From Betaproteobacteria bacterium (GTDB taxonomy: Bacteria; Pseudomonadota; Gammaproteobacteria; Burkholderiales; Rhodocyclaceae): 36,658 nt of DNA. Of the stretch, positions 7,715-16,319 are shown one piece after another. The notes below the pieces were generated by a model. That model was given only the letters and a program-made list of their open reading frames with translations, made no database searches and was not told the DNA's origin. Each line of letters begins with the position of its first letter. Position 1 is the stretch's first letter. The DNA lies in assembly GCA_012026675.1 (NCBI GenBank), contig VEPA01000001.1:1-36658 (forward strand). The letters are read 5' to 3'. The translations under genes and the position numbers were made by a program.

Positions 7715-9300
7715 ACTCGCCGCTGCCCTTGCCGGCACCCCTGCTGTTCGCGGCCGGCGAACGCCGCCTGGCGACGCTTGACGGGCTGGCGCGCGCCCTC
7801 TGGCTGGGCGGGATGACCAACTCGCAGGGCAGCCTGGAACCGCGCCTCGACGCACTCGCGGATCTGCGCCGGGATCTCTTCCGTGGCGCTGTTGCGGCAG
7901 CGGACACCTGGCCCTGGCCGCCAGCGCCGATCGCCCGCGCCCTGCACGAAGCCATCGCCGGCCTGGACCTGCCTCGCTACTGTACGGAGCAGCAGGAACT
8001 GACCGACACGGTGCTGATGAGCATCCTGTTCCACCTCGATTTCATCGTCGACTATGTCGATCGCGGCGCCAGCGAAGAACAGGCCCTGCGGATGGCGATC
8101 GACGCCTTCGTCGCGGACTGGCAGGAGCATTGCGGCCAGATCGACGAACTGGTCGAGGTCTTCGGCCTGGTGCCCGACGACTGCAGGCACAGCGAATGGG
8201 ACCAGTTGCGCGGCCTGCTGCATTCCTCCGGCTGGCAGGAAGTGCTGCGCATCCGCCGCCTGCTGGAAGGCCTGCAGGAACTGTGCAGGATCATTCGCGG
8301 ACTCGGCCGTTCGCGCCTGTCGGAGGAGGACGACGCCGCCAGCCAGTCCGTCGTCGAAGTCATGGAACAGGCCATTGCACTGCGCGCGGAGTCGCGCACC
8401 GTACGCGTCCCCGACATGCCCGGCGAGACGCGCGGCATCCACCGCTCCGACCGCATCGCGCGCATGCTGCCGGCCGAGGCCATGCTGCTCGGCCATCCAC
8501 GCCTGCGCCTGGTGTGGCACGCGCGGCGCGCCGAACGCACGCTGCTCAGCTACGAGGATGACGACCGCATGACGGAAGTACGCCTGCGGCAGTCGCCGGT
8601 CATGCAGCCGCGTCCCGGAACGCAGGCAGCCAAGCGCCTGGAACTCGGGCCGATCCTGGTCTGCGTCGACACTTCGGGCTCGATGCAGGGTGGTGCCGAG
8701 GCCGTGGCCAAGGCCGTCGTGCTCGAAGCCATGCGCAGCGCCCATGCCCAGCGGCGGCCCTGCCATGTCTTTGCCTTCGGCGGCCCCGAGGAGCTGATCG
8801 AGATGGAACTGGGCGTCGACAGCGCGGGCATCGCACGCGTCACCGAATTCCTCGGCCAGGCGTTTCGCGGCGGCACCGACATCTGCGGCCCGCTGGAACG
8901 CGTCATCGCCAAGCTGGAAGAGCAGCGCTGGCAGCAGGCCGACCTGCTGCTCGCCACCGCCGGCGAATTCGGCGCCACGCCGGAAATCGCCGCGCGTCTG
9001 GCCGCCGTCAAGCGTGATCTGGGCCTGCGCGTGCAGGGCGTGCTGATCGCCGACCGCGAGACCCTCGGCCTGCTGGAGGTGGCCGACAGCATTTACCCGG
9101 TGCGCGACTGGCGCCGCCATGGCGGCGCCCATGTCGATTCGCCGATCCATTCGCATCGGCTGACCGCGATGTATTTTCCCGGCGCCTTGCGCAGTGCAGA
9201 GAATCAGGCCGCGACCGTTGCCGGCGCGGCGGCATCGGCGGCCGTGATTGCGGGCCGCCACCAGAGCGACTCCGTCGACGCAAGCGGGGATAGCCAATGA
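7711..9300 (+). CDS. viaA: ViaA-like VWA-domain protein, partner of RavA; MIDAS aspartate replaced
   Basis: The likely start is GTG at 7711, overlapping the ravA stop by 4 bases (GTGA), giving 529 residues; the reading frame is also open further upstream, inside ravA. The first 300 residues are an alpha-helical region typical of ViaA/CoxE-like proteins. A C-terminal VWA domain begins at about 315, with DTSGS (320-324) and FRGGTD (385-390), two of the three metal-site elements. The third element, normally a strand ending in D, reads LLLATAGEF, so Ala417 stands where the MIDAS Asp is expected. VWA partners of MoxR ATPases bind substrate and stimulate the ATPase. The stop overlaps the next gene (ATGA). 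Function in this host is inferred from E. coli. Confidence 0.85.
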   Translation: MNSPLPLPAPLLFAAGERRLATLDGLARALWLGGMTNSQGSLEPRLDALADLRRDLFRGAVAAADTWPWPPAPIARALHEAIAGLDLPRYCTEQQELTDTVLMSILFHLDFIVDYVDRGASEEQALRMAIDAFVADWQEHCGQIDELVEVFGLVPDDCRHSEWDQLRGLLHSSGWQEVLRIRRLLEGLQELCRIIRGLGRSRLSEEDDAASQSVVEVMEQAIALRAESRTVRVPDMPGETRGIHRSDRIARMLPAEAMLLGHPRLRLVWHARRAERTLLSYEDDDRMTEVRLRQSPVMQPRPGTQAAKRLELGPILVCVDTSGSMQGGAEAVAKAVVLEAMRSAHAQRRPCHVFAFGGPEELIEMELGVDSAGIARVTEFLGQAFRGGTDICGPLERVIAKLEEQRWQQADLLLATAGEFGATPEIAARLAAVKRDLGLRVQGVLIADRETLGLLEVADSIYPVRDWRRHGGAHVDSPIHSHRLTAMYFPGALRSAENQAATVAGAAASAAVIAGRHQSDSVDASGDSQ

Positions 9301-10139
9301 GTTTCGCCGCCGAATACCTCGCGCAGCTCGAAGCCTTCGCCGCCCGCGGCCCCCTGCCGCGCATCCGCGCCCTGCATCTGCCGCCGGCGCAGGCAGTCGC
9401 CGACAACAGGGGCGAGTTCTGCGCGCTGGAACTGGAGGACGGATCGCTCGGCCTGTCCTACGTGCTGCTCGACGACACCCTGGCACGCCTGCGCGCTGCA
9501 GGCGACAGCCTCGGCCTGGCCGGCGCCGATGCGCTCGCCGTGGCGCACCGTTACGCCGGCGCCGACTCTTGCGCCAGGACCATCGGCTTCGCCGCGGCCA
9601 ACGCGCTGACGCGCTGCCTGTTCGACCGCGCCGGGTTCCGCCCCGGAGATAGCGCCGACTCGATCGGCCAGATGAATCCGCAGGCGGGCGAGCGGATCGG
9701 CATGATCGGCCTGTTCCGGCCGCTCCTGGGCCGCATCCTGCAAAGCGGCGCGTCGCTCACCGTGGTCGAACTCAAGGCCGAACTGGCCGGCGAGGATGAA
9801 GGCTACCGCGTCACGCTGGATGCGAACGAGCTGGCCGAATGCAGCAAGGTGGTGTCGACCAGCACCCTGCTGCTCAACGACACGCTGGACCGCATGCTCG
9901 GCTGCTGCCGAAAGGCGCGCTGGATCGCCATGGTCGGCCCGAGTGCCGGCTGCCTGCCCGACGCACTTTTCGCGCGCGGCGTCACGCTGCTCGGCGGTAA
10001 CTGGATCAGCGACCGGAAGGGCTTCGTCGCGGCGCTGAAGAACGGCGAACCGCGCAGCGAGTTTGCCGCCAAGTTCGTCCTCACGGCCGACAACTATCCC
10101 GGCTTCACGGCGCTGCTGGGACGCGCCGCCGGCACTTAG
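9297..10139 (+). CDS. DUF4213/DUF364 protein (family named for putative heavy-metal chelation)
   Basis: This 280-residue soluble protein starts at an ATG overlapping the viaA stop by 4 bases, so it is translationally coupled to ravA-viaA. The N-terminal half (to about 120) fits DUF4213. The C-terminal half fits DUF364: TLLLNDTLDRML, then VGPSAGCLPD, RGVTLLGG and a final NYPGF are the patterns I recognise. The function of the family is unproven; its Pfam description suggests heavy-metal chelation. Coupling to a MoxR ATPase and a VWA protein recalls metal-insertion machines such as Mg-chelatase or the CbbQ/CbbO and NorQ/NorD pairs. A role in metal-cofactor assembly is therefore a reasonable inference but not shown. 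No signal peptide or membrane helix is seen. Confidence 0.8.
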   Translation: MSFAAEYLAQLEAFAARGPLPRIRALHLPPAQAVADNRGEFCALELEDGSLGLSYVLLDDTLARLRAAGDSLGLAGADALAVAHRYAGADSCARTIGFAAANALTRCLFDRAGFRPGDSADSIGQMNPQAGERIGMIGLFRPLLGRILQSGASLTVVELKAELAGEDEGYRVTLDANELAECSKVVSTSTLLLNDTLDRMLGCCRKARWIAMVGPSAGCLPDALFARGVTLLGGNWISDRKGFVAALKNGEPRSEFAAKFVLTADNYPGFTALLGRAAGT

Positions 10140-10166
10140 GAAAATCCGCGCAAGTAGTTCCGGCAG

Positions 10167-12656
10167 TTATTGGGCGGCGCGCAAGGCCGGCAGCGCCGAC
10201 TGGCGCAGCATCGACGATGCACCCAGCCAGCCGGCAACGACCACCAGCACGGTGCCGACCAGCAGGCCGATGAGCCAGAGTTCCACCTGCGGCAGGTAGT
10301 AGAGGCGAAACGCGAAACGCGCCAGGCCCCAGCCGATCAGGCTGGCGGCGATGCCGGCGAGCAGCCCGGCCAAGGCACCCAGCGCGGCGAACTCGGCGAG
10401 CAAGGCCGAGGACAACTGCCGGCTGCGCGCGCCCAGCGCACGCAGCACGGCCAGTTCGTGGCGGCGGTCGTCGCTGCTGGCCTGCAGCGCCGCATAAAGC
10501 ACGGCCAGCCCGGCCAGCACGGCGAAGCCGAACACCAGTTGCACCGCGCGCGCGACCTGGTCGATCGTCGCGTGCAACTGCCGGACCAGGGCGACGACGT
10601 CGATCACCGTGATGTTGGGAAAGACCCGCACCAGTTCGGGAACTGCGCCCGCCTTGTCGGCCGGCAGGTGGAAACTGGTGATGTAGCTGGCCGGATAATC
10701 CTGGAGCACGGCCGGCGGCGACATGACGAAGAAATTGACGCGCAGCGAATCCCAGTCGAGCTTCCTCAGGCTGGTGATCGTCGCCTCGACGCGCTTGCCG
10801 GCGATGTCATAGCTCAGGCGATCGCCCAGCTTCAGGTTCAGGGTTTCGGCTAGGCCCTGCTCCACCGAAAACTCCGCACCGTCGGTGGCGCCGTGCCAGC
10901 GTCCGCCGCTGACCGTATTGCCGAGCGGAATCTTTGGCGACCACGACAGGTTGAATTCGCGATCGACAAGGCGCTGGGCGCGATCGTCGGCATAGCTCTC
11001 CGGGCCGACCGGCCGGTCATTGACCTGAACCAGACGGCCGCGCACCATGGGCTCCAGTTCCGGCGCCGGCAGGCCGCGCGCCTTGAAGAAGTCGGCGATG
11101 GCGACACGCTGATCGGGCTGGATGTTGATCGCAAAGCGATTCGGCGCGTCGGCCGGAACGCGCTTCATCCAGCTGTCGAGCAGGTCGCCGCGCGCCACCG
11201 TGAGCAGCAGCAAGGCCGTGAGGCCCAGCGCCAGCGCCACCGCCTGCACCAGCGTCGCCGCCAAGCGCCGGCGCAGGTTGGCCAGGCCATGGCGCCAGCC
11301 GTAGCCGCCGCCGGCGGGGCGCAGGCGGCCGAGTACGGCGAGCAGCAGACGCGCCATCAGGGCGAAGAAGACCAGCGCGATCATGAAGCCGCCCAGCACG
11401 ATCAGTCCCAGCCGCAGTTCGCCGGCCATCCACAGCATCAGCGCGGCAAGCACTGCAGCACCCAGCAGATAGGCCCCCACCGAAGCGGGCTCCGAACTGG
11501 ACCACTCGCGACGCAGCACGCGTATCGTCGGCACCCGCTTCAGGCGCAGCAGTGGCGGCAGGGCGAAGCCGATGATCAGCGTCAGGCCGACCAGCAGACC
11601 GTGCAGCCAGGGCAGCAGCGAAGGTGCCGGCAGCTTGGTCAGCATCAGGCTCGCCAGCAGCTGTTCCAGTGCCACCTGCACGGCATAGCCGACGCCGCAG
11701 CCGGCCAGCGTGGCGGCAAGGCCGAAAATCAGGAATTCGCCGCCGTGGATCAGCAGCAATTGCGCTGCCGATGCGCCCATGCAGCGCATCACCGCGCAAC
11801 CGTCAAGATGCCGCCGCATATAACGCTCGGCGGCCAGGGCCACGGCGACTGCAGCCAGAATCACGGCCAGCAGCGCGGCCAGGCGCAGAAAGCGCTGCGC
11901 CCGCTCGGTGACATTGCGGATCTCGGGCCGCGCGTTGTCCAGGCTTTCGACCTTTTCGCCGCGCCCGAGCTGCACTGCAGCCCAGGCTTCATACGCGGCC
12001 ACTGCCGGCGCTTCACCCGCCAGGTGCAACCTGTAGCGAACCCGGCTGCCATCCTGGATCAACCCGGTCGCCGGCAGGTCGGCGAGGTTGATCATCAGCC
12101 GCGGCGCCAGGGCAAACACGTTCATGCCGCGATCGGGTTCCAGGGTCAGGACCGGGCCGCTCTGCACGGAAATCTTTCCCAACGCCAGCGACGTGCCGGG
12201 AGCGAGATTCAAGGTGGTCGCCAGACGCTCGTCGGGCCAGGCCTCGCCTCTTTGCGGCACCCGCGCCGTGTCGGCATCGGCGGCATTGAGTACCGCCGCG
12301 GTGCGCAGGCTGCCGCGCAGGGGATAGCCCGCCGACACGGCCTTGATCTCGGCCAGCAAGGCCGCATCGCCGAGGCTGACCATGCTCGGGAAGACAGCGC
12401 TCTCGGCCTGGCGCAGGCCGCGCGCCGCCGCCTCCTCGCGGAAGCGCTCGGGCAAGGGATGATCGGCCGTCAGCAGCAGGTCGCCGCCGAGCAACTGGTG
12501 CGACTGCAGGCGCAGCGCCTGCTCGACACGGTCGGTGAGGAAGCCGACGCTGGTCAGCGCCGCCACGGCCAGCATCAGGGCAATGCCGAGCACTGTGAGC
12601 TCGCCGGCACGCCAGTCGCGCGCGAGCATGCGCAAGGCAAGACGAAGCGAAATCAT
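10167..12656 (-). CDS. YbbP-like FtsX-family ABC transporter permease, no ATPase alongside
   Basis: The protein has 829 residues, starting MISLRLALRM at the ATG at 12656, with AGGT about 5 bases upstream. One N-terminal helix (about 20-40) is followed by a large periplasmic MacB-like domain. A group of helices comes mid-protein with an FtsX core, then a second periplasmic region, and three more helices at the C terminus with another FtsX core. This 4+4+2-type architecture is that of YbbP-like permeases, which work with a LolD/YbbA ATPase and are proposed to extract lipids or hydrophobic compounds from the inner membrane. No ATPase gene is next to it. It lies 22 bases after radA on the same strand and is convergent with the DUF364 gene, 27 bases away. 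Confidence 0.85.
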   Translation of the reverse strand: MISLRLALRMLARDWRAGELTVLGIALMLAVAALTSVGFLTDRVEQALRLQSHQLLGGDLLLTADHPLPERFREEAAARGLRQAESAVFPSMVSLGDAALLAEIKAVSAGYPLRGSLRTAAVLNAADADTARVPQRGEAWPDERLATTLNLAPGTSLALGKISVQSGPVLTLEPDRGMNVFALAPRLMINLADLPATGLIQDGSRVRYRLHLAGEAPAVAAYEAWAAVQLGRGEKVESLDNARPEIRNVTERAQRFLRLAALLAVILAAVAVALAAERYMRRHLDGCAVMRCMGASAAQLLLIHGGEFLIFGLAATLAGCGVGYAVQVALEQLLASLMLTKLPAPSLLPWLHGLLVGLTLIIGFALPPLLRLKRVPTIRVLRREWSSSEPASVGAYLLGAAVLAALMLWMAGELRLGLIVLGGFMIALVFFALMARLLLAVLGRLRPAGGGYGWRHGLANLRRRLAATLVQAVALALGLTALLLLTVARGDLLDSWMKRVPADAPNRFAINIQPDQRVAIADFFKARGLPAPELEPMVRGRLVQVNDRPVGPESYADDRAQRLVDREFNLSWSPKIPLGNTVSGGRWHGATDGAEFSVEQGLAETLNLKLGDRLSYDIAGKRVEATITSLRKLDWDSLRVNFFVMSPPAVLQDYPASYITSFHLPADKAGAVPELVRVFPNITVIDVVALVRQLHATIDQVARAVQLVFGFAVLAGLAVLYAALQASSDDRRHELAVLRALGARSRQLSSALLAEFAALGALAGLLAGIAASLIGWGLARFAFRLYYLPQVELWLIGLLVGTVLVVVAGWLGASSMLRQSALPALRAAQ

Positions 12657-12678
12657 GAAAACCTCATGGTCCGGCCCT

Positions 12679-14046
12679 TCACCATGCCCGCATCCGTTCG
12701 ATGGCCTGCTCGACGCGGTCCAGCGCGATGACTTCGATGCCCTTGATGGCCGCACGCGGCGCATTGGCCTTGGGCACGATGGCGTGGCTGAAGCCGAGCT
12801 TGGCGGCTTCCTTGAGGCGCTCCTGGCCGCGCGGCGCGGGACGGATTTCGCCGGCGAGGCCAACTTCGCCGAACACCACCAGCTTGCCCGGCAAGGGCGT
12901 GTTGCGCAGCGAAGAAACGATGGCCAGCAACACTGCGAGATCGGCCGCCGGCTCGGCGATCTTGACGCCGCCGACGGCATTGACGAACACGTCCTGGTCG
13001 CCGCAGACGATGCCTGCATGCCGATGCAATATCGCCAGCAGCATCGCCAGGCGGTTCTGTTCGAGGCCGACCGCCAGCCGGCGCGGACTCGGCGCCTGCG
13101 AACCATCGACCAGCGCCTGGATTTCCACCAGCAGCGGCCGCGTGCCCTCCTGGGTGCACAGCACGCAGGAGCCGGCGACGTCGAGCGAATGCTGCGAGAG
13201 GAACAGCGCCGAAGGATTGGCAACGCCGCGCAGGCCCTTGTCGGTCATGGCGAAGACGCCGAGTTCATTCACCGCGCCGAAGCGGTTCTTCACCGCGCGC
13301 ACCAGGCGGAAGCTCGAATGCGTGTCGCCTTCGAAGTAGAGCACGGTGTCGACCATGTGCTCCAGCACGCGTGGTCCGGCCAGGCTGCCTTCCTTGGTGA
13401 CATGGCCGACCAGGATCACGCAGGTGCCGCTCTGCTTGGCGAAGCGCGTCAGCTGCGCCGCGCATTCGCGCACCTGCGCCACCGAGCCGGGCGCCGACTG
13501 CATGGCGTCGGACCAGACTGTCTGGATCGAGTCGATCACGGCCACCGCCGGGCGCAGCTTGACCAGCGTGGCGAGAATCTTTTCAAGGTTGATCTCGGCC
13601 AGCAGCTGCATGCGGCCGACATCGAGCTGCAGGCGCCGCGCGCGCAGCGCGACCTGCTCGCCGGATTCCTCGCCCGAGACGTAGAGCACGTTTTCGTTGG
13701 CCTGGGCCAGGCGCGCCAGGGCCTGCAGCAGCAGGGTCGACTTGCCGATGCCGGGATCGCCGCCAATCAGCACAACGCCGCCGGCCACCAGACCGCCGCC
13801 CAGCACGCGGTCGAACTCCTCGACCCCGGTGGGCTGGCGCGGTTCTTCGCGCGGACGGATCTCGGCCAACATCTGCACGCCGGTCGCACCGCCAAAGGCA
13901 GAGAAGTTGCGCCCTGCGGGCTGGGCGGTTTCGATCACGGCTTCGACCAGGGTGTTCCACTGCGCGCAACCGGGACACTGCCCCTGCCACTTGGGCGAAC
14001 TGGCGCCGCACTCGGTGCAGGAATACTGCGTTTTTGCCTTGACCAT
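12679..14046 (-). CDS. radA: DNA repair protein RadA
   Basis: RadA is a RecA-like DnaB-type motor that drives branch migration during recombination repair. The 455-residue protein has the full layout: an N-terminal zinc finger with Cys10, Cys13, Cys24 and Cys27, Walker A GDPGIGKS (96-103), the RadA signature KNRFG in the middle, and a C-terminal Lon-protease-like domain. The length matches the family. The gene begins 10 bases after alr ends and is followed by the permease gene 22 bases on, so the three are probably cotranscribed. Confidence 0.96.
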   Translation of the reverse strand: MVKAKTQYSCTECGASSPKWQGQCPGCAQWNTLVEAVIETAQPAGRNFSAFGGATGVQMLAEIRPREEPRQPTGVEEFDRVLGGGLVAGGVVLIGGDPGIGKSTLLLQALARLAQANENVLYVSGEESGEQVALRARRLQLDVGRMQLLAEINLEKILATLVKLRPAVAVIDSIQTVWSDAMQSAPGSVAQVRECAAQLTRFAKQSGTCVILVGHVTKEGSLAGPRVLEHMVDTVLYFEGDTHSSFRLVRAVKNRFGAVNELGVFAMTDKGLRGVANPSALFLSQHSLDVAGSCVLCTQEGTRPLLVEIQALVDGSQAPSPRRLAVGLEQNRLAMLLAILHRHAGIVCGDQDVFVNAVGGVKIAEPAADLAVLLAIVSSLRNTPLPGKLVVFGEVGLAGEIRPAPRGQERLKEAAKLGFSHAIVPKANAPRAAIKGIEVIALDRVEQAIERMRAW

Positions 14047-14056
14047 CAGTTCACTG

Positions 14057-15148
14057 TCAATTGACGTCGATCACGGGCACGCGCGCGGCCAGGGCGCAGA
14101 ACATTTCATACGATACGGTGCCGGCGGCGGCGGCGACTTCGTCCGCGGCCAGGTACATGTTGCCTTCGCCGCCCCACAAGGGCACCGTCTCGCCAACGCC
14201 GACTCTTGCCGGCACGTCGCTCAAGTCGATGCAAATCTTGTCCATCGAGACGCGCCCCAGGGTGCGCGTGCGCCGTCCGGCGATCTGCACCGGCGTGCCG
14301 GTCGGCGCGTGGCGCGGGTAGCCGTCGGCATAGCCGCAGGCCACCACGCCGATTCGCATCGCGCGCTCGGCGACAAAACTGCTGCCGTATCCCACCGTGT
14401 CGCCGGGCACGAGTTCGCGCACCGCGATCAGTTCGCTTTCCAGCGTCATCACCGGCAGCAATCCCAGTTCAGCCGCACTGTGCATGGCGGGGAACGGCGA
14501 CGAACCGTAGAGCATGATGCCGGGCCGCACCCAGTCACCGACGGCCTCTGGAAAGCGCAGCAAGGCGGCGGAATTCGCCAGCGACACCGGCAAGGTGCGA
14601 CCGCCCGTCATGGCGCGGAAGCGCAGCAGTTGCTGGTCGATGCCACGCGCCTCGTCGGCATCGGAGAAATGGGTCATCAGCGTCACTGACTCGAGGCAGT
14701 CGGCCATGACCAGGCGATCGAGGGCCACGTTGAATTCCGCCTGATCGAAACCGAGCCGGTTCATGCCCGTGTTGAGCTTAAGGTACACCGGCTGCCGCGT
14801 GGGTAGACAGGCATCGATCAGCGCATCGACCTGCCACATGGCATGCAGCACCGGCGTCAATTCCAGCTCGGCGAACAGGGGCAGATCGTCAGCCTGATAG
14901 GGGCCTTCCAGCATCAGTATCGGCTGGGCCATGCCGGAATCGCGCAAGGCCATGGCGCCTTCGAGCTCCACCAGCGCAAAGCCGTCGGTGGATTCGCTCA
15001 AGGCCTGCGCCGCCGACAGCAGGCCATGCCCGTAGGCGTCGGCCTTGACTACGCTCCAGACGCGGGCAGAGCCGACATGACGCCTGACGACATTGTGATT
15101 GTGGCGCAGCGCCGACCAGTCGAGCCGTGCGCGTATCGGTCGCGACAT
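14057..15148 (-). CDS. alr: Alanine racemase
   Basis: This PLP enzyme makes D-alanine for peptidoglycan. The 363-residue protein carries the PLP lysine in VVKADAYGHG (Lys35) near the N terminus. The opposite catalytic tyrosine is in VGYGSSF, followed by the CGYADGYPR segment of fold-type III alanine racemases. The ATG at 15148 has AGGG a few bases upstream and lies 8 bases after the LysR gene stop. The protein is complete, with no missing active-site residue. Confidence 0.96.
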   Translation of the reverse strand: MSRPIRARLDWSALRHNHNVVRRHVGSARVWSVVKADAYGHGLLSAAQALSESTDGFALVELEGAMALRDSGMAQPILMLEGPYQADDLPLFAELELTPVLHAMWQVDALIDACLPTRQPVYLKLNTGMNRLGFDQAEFNVALDRLVMADCLESVTLMTHFSDADEARGIDQQLLRFRAMTGGRTLPVSLANSAALLRFPEAVGDWVRPGIMLYGSSPFPAMHSAAELGLLPVMTLESELIAVRELVPGDTVGYGSSFVAERAMRIGVVACGYADGYPRHAPTGTPVQIAGRRTRTLGRVSMDKICIDLSDVPARVGVGETVPLWGGEGNMYLAADEVAAAAGTVSYEMFCALAARVPVIDVN

Positions 15149-15156
15149 GGGCCGCC

Positions 15157-16071
15157 CTAGGGCTTCTTCGTCGTGATCAGGGCACGCAGCCGCGTGGCAG
15201 CGAAATCGACGAAGGTCGCGACAAGTCGCGAGCGGAATTTTTCCTTGGGGTAGACCATGGACAGCGTGCGGATCAGGCGCGGCTTCAAGGGAATGGCCAC
15301 GATGTCACCCAGACGCTGTTCCTTGGTCACCGACGCCCGCGAAGCGATGGCGAATCCCAGCCCGGTTTCGACCACGCCGTTAAGGGCAATCGGGCTGCCG
15401 AGTTCCATCACCACCTTCATCTGATCGAGCGAGATTCCCGCATGGCGCAGGTAGTTTTCGGTGAATTCACGCGTTCCCGAACCAGGTTCGCGCGAAATGA
15501 AGGCATGCTCCAGCAGTTTCTGCGGCGTCAGTTCCTTGTGTCGCGCCAGCGGAAAACGCGGATGGCAGATCACCACCAGCTCGTCGTCGCAGCACACCTC
15601 GCACTCCAGGGTCGGTTCATGCGAGAGCGACTCGATGAAACCGATGTCGATGGTATGTTCCATGACGCGATGTTCGATCGACTCGGAATTGCCTACCATC
15701 AGGCGCGAGCGCACGTTCGGATAGCTTGACTTGAATTCCCCGAGGATGCCGGGCAGCATGAATTCGGCAATTGTGGTCGATGCCCCGACCATCAGGGAAC
15801 CGCCAATTTCGCCGGTCAATTCGGAGAGACGCACGTCCATCTCGGACGACAGTCCGAGTATTCTTTCCGCATAACCGAGCACCACCTCGCCGGCCGGGGT
15901 CAGCGCAATGCGTCCGTGGCCGCGATCAAAAAGCCGCGTATTGAAGTGCTCTTCGAGTTGCTTGATCTGAAACGTCACGGCCGGTTGTGTCATGAACAGG
16001 ACATCTGCCGCCTTCGTGAACGAGAGTTGCTTGGCAACCGCGTGAAAGACCTGCAGGCGGCGATCAGCCAT
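15157..16071 (-). CDS. LysR-family transcriptional regulator (CysL-like group)
   Basis: The protein has 304 residues. An N-terminal winged helix-turn-helix (about 1-60) contains SFTKAADVLFMTQPAVTFQIKQ-type LysR sequence, and the rest is a two-lobed periplasmic-binding-like effector domain. The start is fixed by GGAGG at 16084-16080, 8 bases before the ATG at 16071; an in-frame GTG at 16080 lies inside that ribosome site and cannot be the start. Overall similarity suggests the CysL/YwfK-like branch, but the effector is unknown. The gene sits between divergent lplT and downstream alr, with only 8 bases to alr. It may therefore control lplT, or the alr-radA-permease block it leads. Confidence 0.88.
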   Translation of the reverse strand: MADRRLQVFHAVAKQLSFTKAADVLFMTQPAVTFQIKQLEEHFNTRLFDRGHGRIALTPAGEVVLGYAERILGLSSEMDVRLSELTGEIGGSLMVGASTTIAEFMLPGILGEFKSSYPNVRSRLMVGNSESIEHRVMEHTIDIGFIESLSHEPTLECEVCCDDELVVICHPRFPLARHKELTPQKLLEHAFISREPGSGTREFTENYLRHAGISLDQMKVVMELGSPIALNGVVETGLGFAIASRASVTKEQRLGDIVAIPLKPRLIRTLSMVYPKEKFRSRLVATFVDFAATRLRALITTKKP

Positions 16072-16079
16072 TTCAGACA

Positions 16080-16084
16080 CCTCC
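16080..16084 (-). promoter_or_regulatory. Ribosome binding site that decides the lysR start
   Basis: GGAGG on the minus strand is 8 bases before the ATG at 16071. It overlaps an in-frame GTG, which rules that codon out as the start. Confidence 0.75.
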
Positions 16085-16233
16085 GAAAATAAGAATTTCC
16101 ATATCGCGGGTATTCAATCACAAATCACTCGCCATGAGCGCAATTTATGGATCCGGAGTTTATTTAGGGGCTGGCATCTCCACCGAAATCATCGATGCTG
16201 CGCCGCCGCATCACAGTTGCAGCCCACCTTTCA

Positions 16234-16242
16234 TGATATAAA
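16234..16242 (+). promoter_or_regulatory. Extended -10 promoter of lplT
   Basis: TGATATAAA fits an extended -10 (TG, one base, TATAAA). It lies about 78 bases before the lplT ATG. No -35 at the right distance is obvious, as expected for extended -10 promoters. It is in the 248-base divergent gap between lysR and lplT, where a LysR operator would be expected; I could not single one out. Confidence 0.45.
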
Positions 16243-16319
16243 CCCGCAGACTAAAACACAGCCGAACCATCGGCCCCAGAGCCCCTTGCCGCGCCGACAG
16301 CGGCCCGCGTCGCGACTGA

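Noticed and set aside
10893-12731. Long plus-strand open frame opposite the permease gene, rich in Gln and Arg
   Set aside because: Composition is typical of antisense shadows in GC-rich DNA; the minus-strand FtsX-type permease is the real gene.
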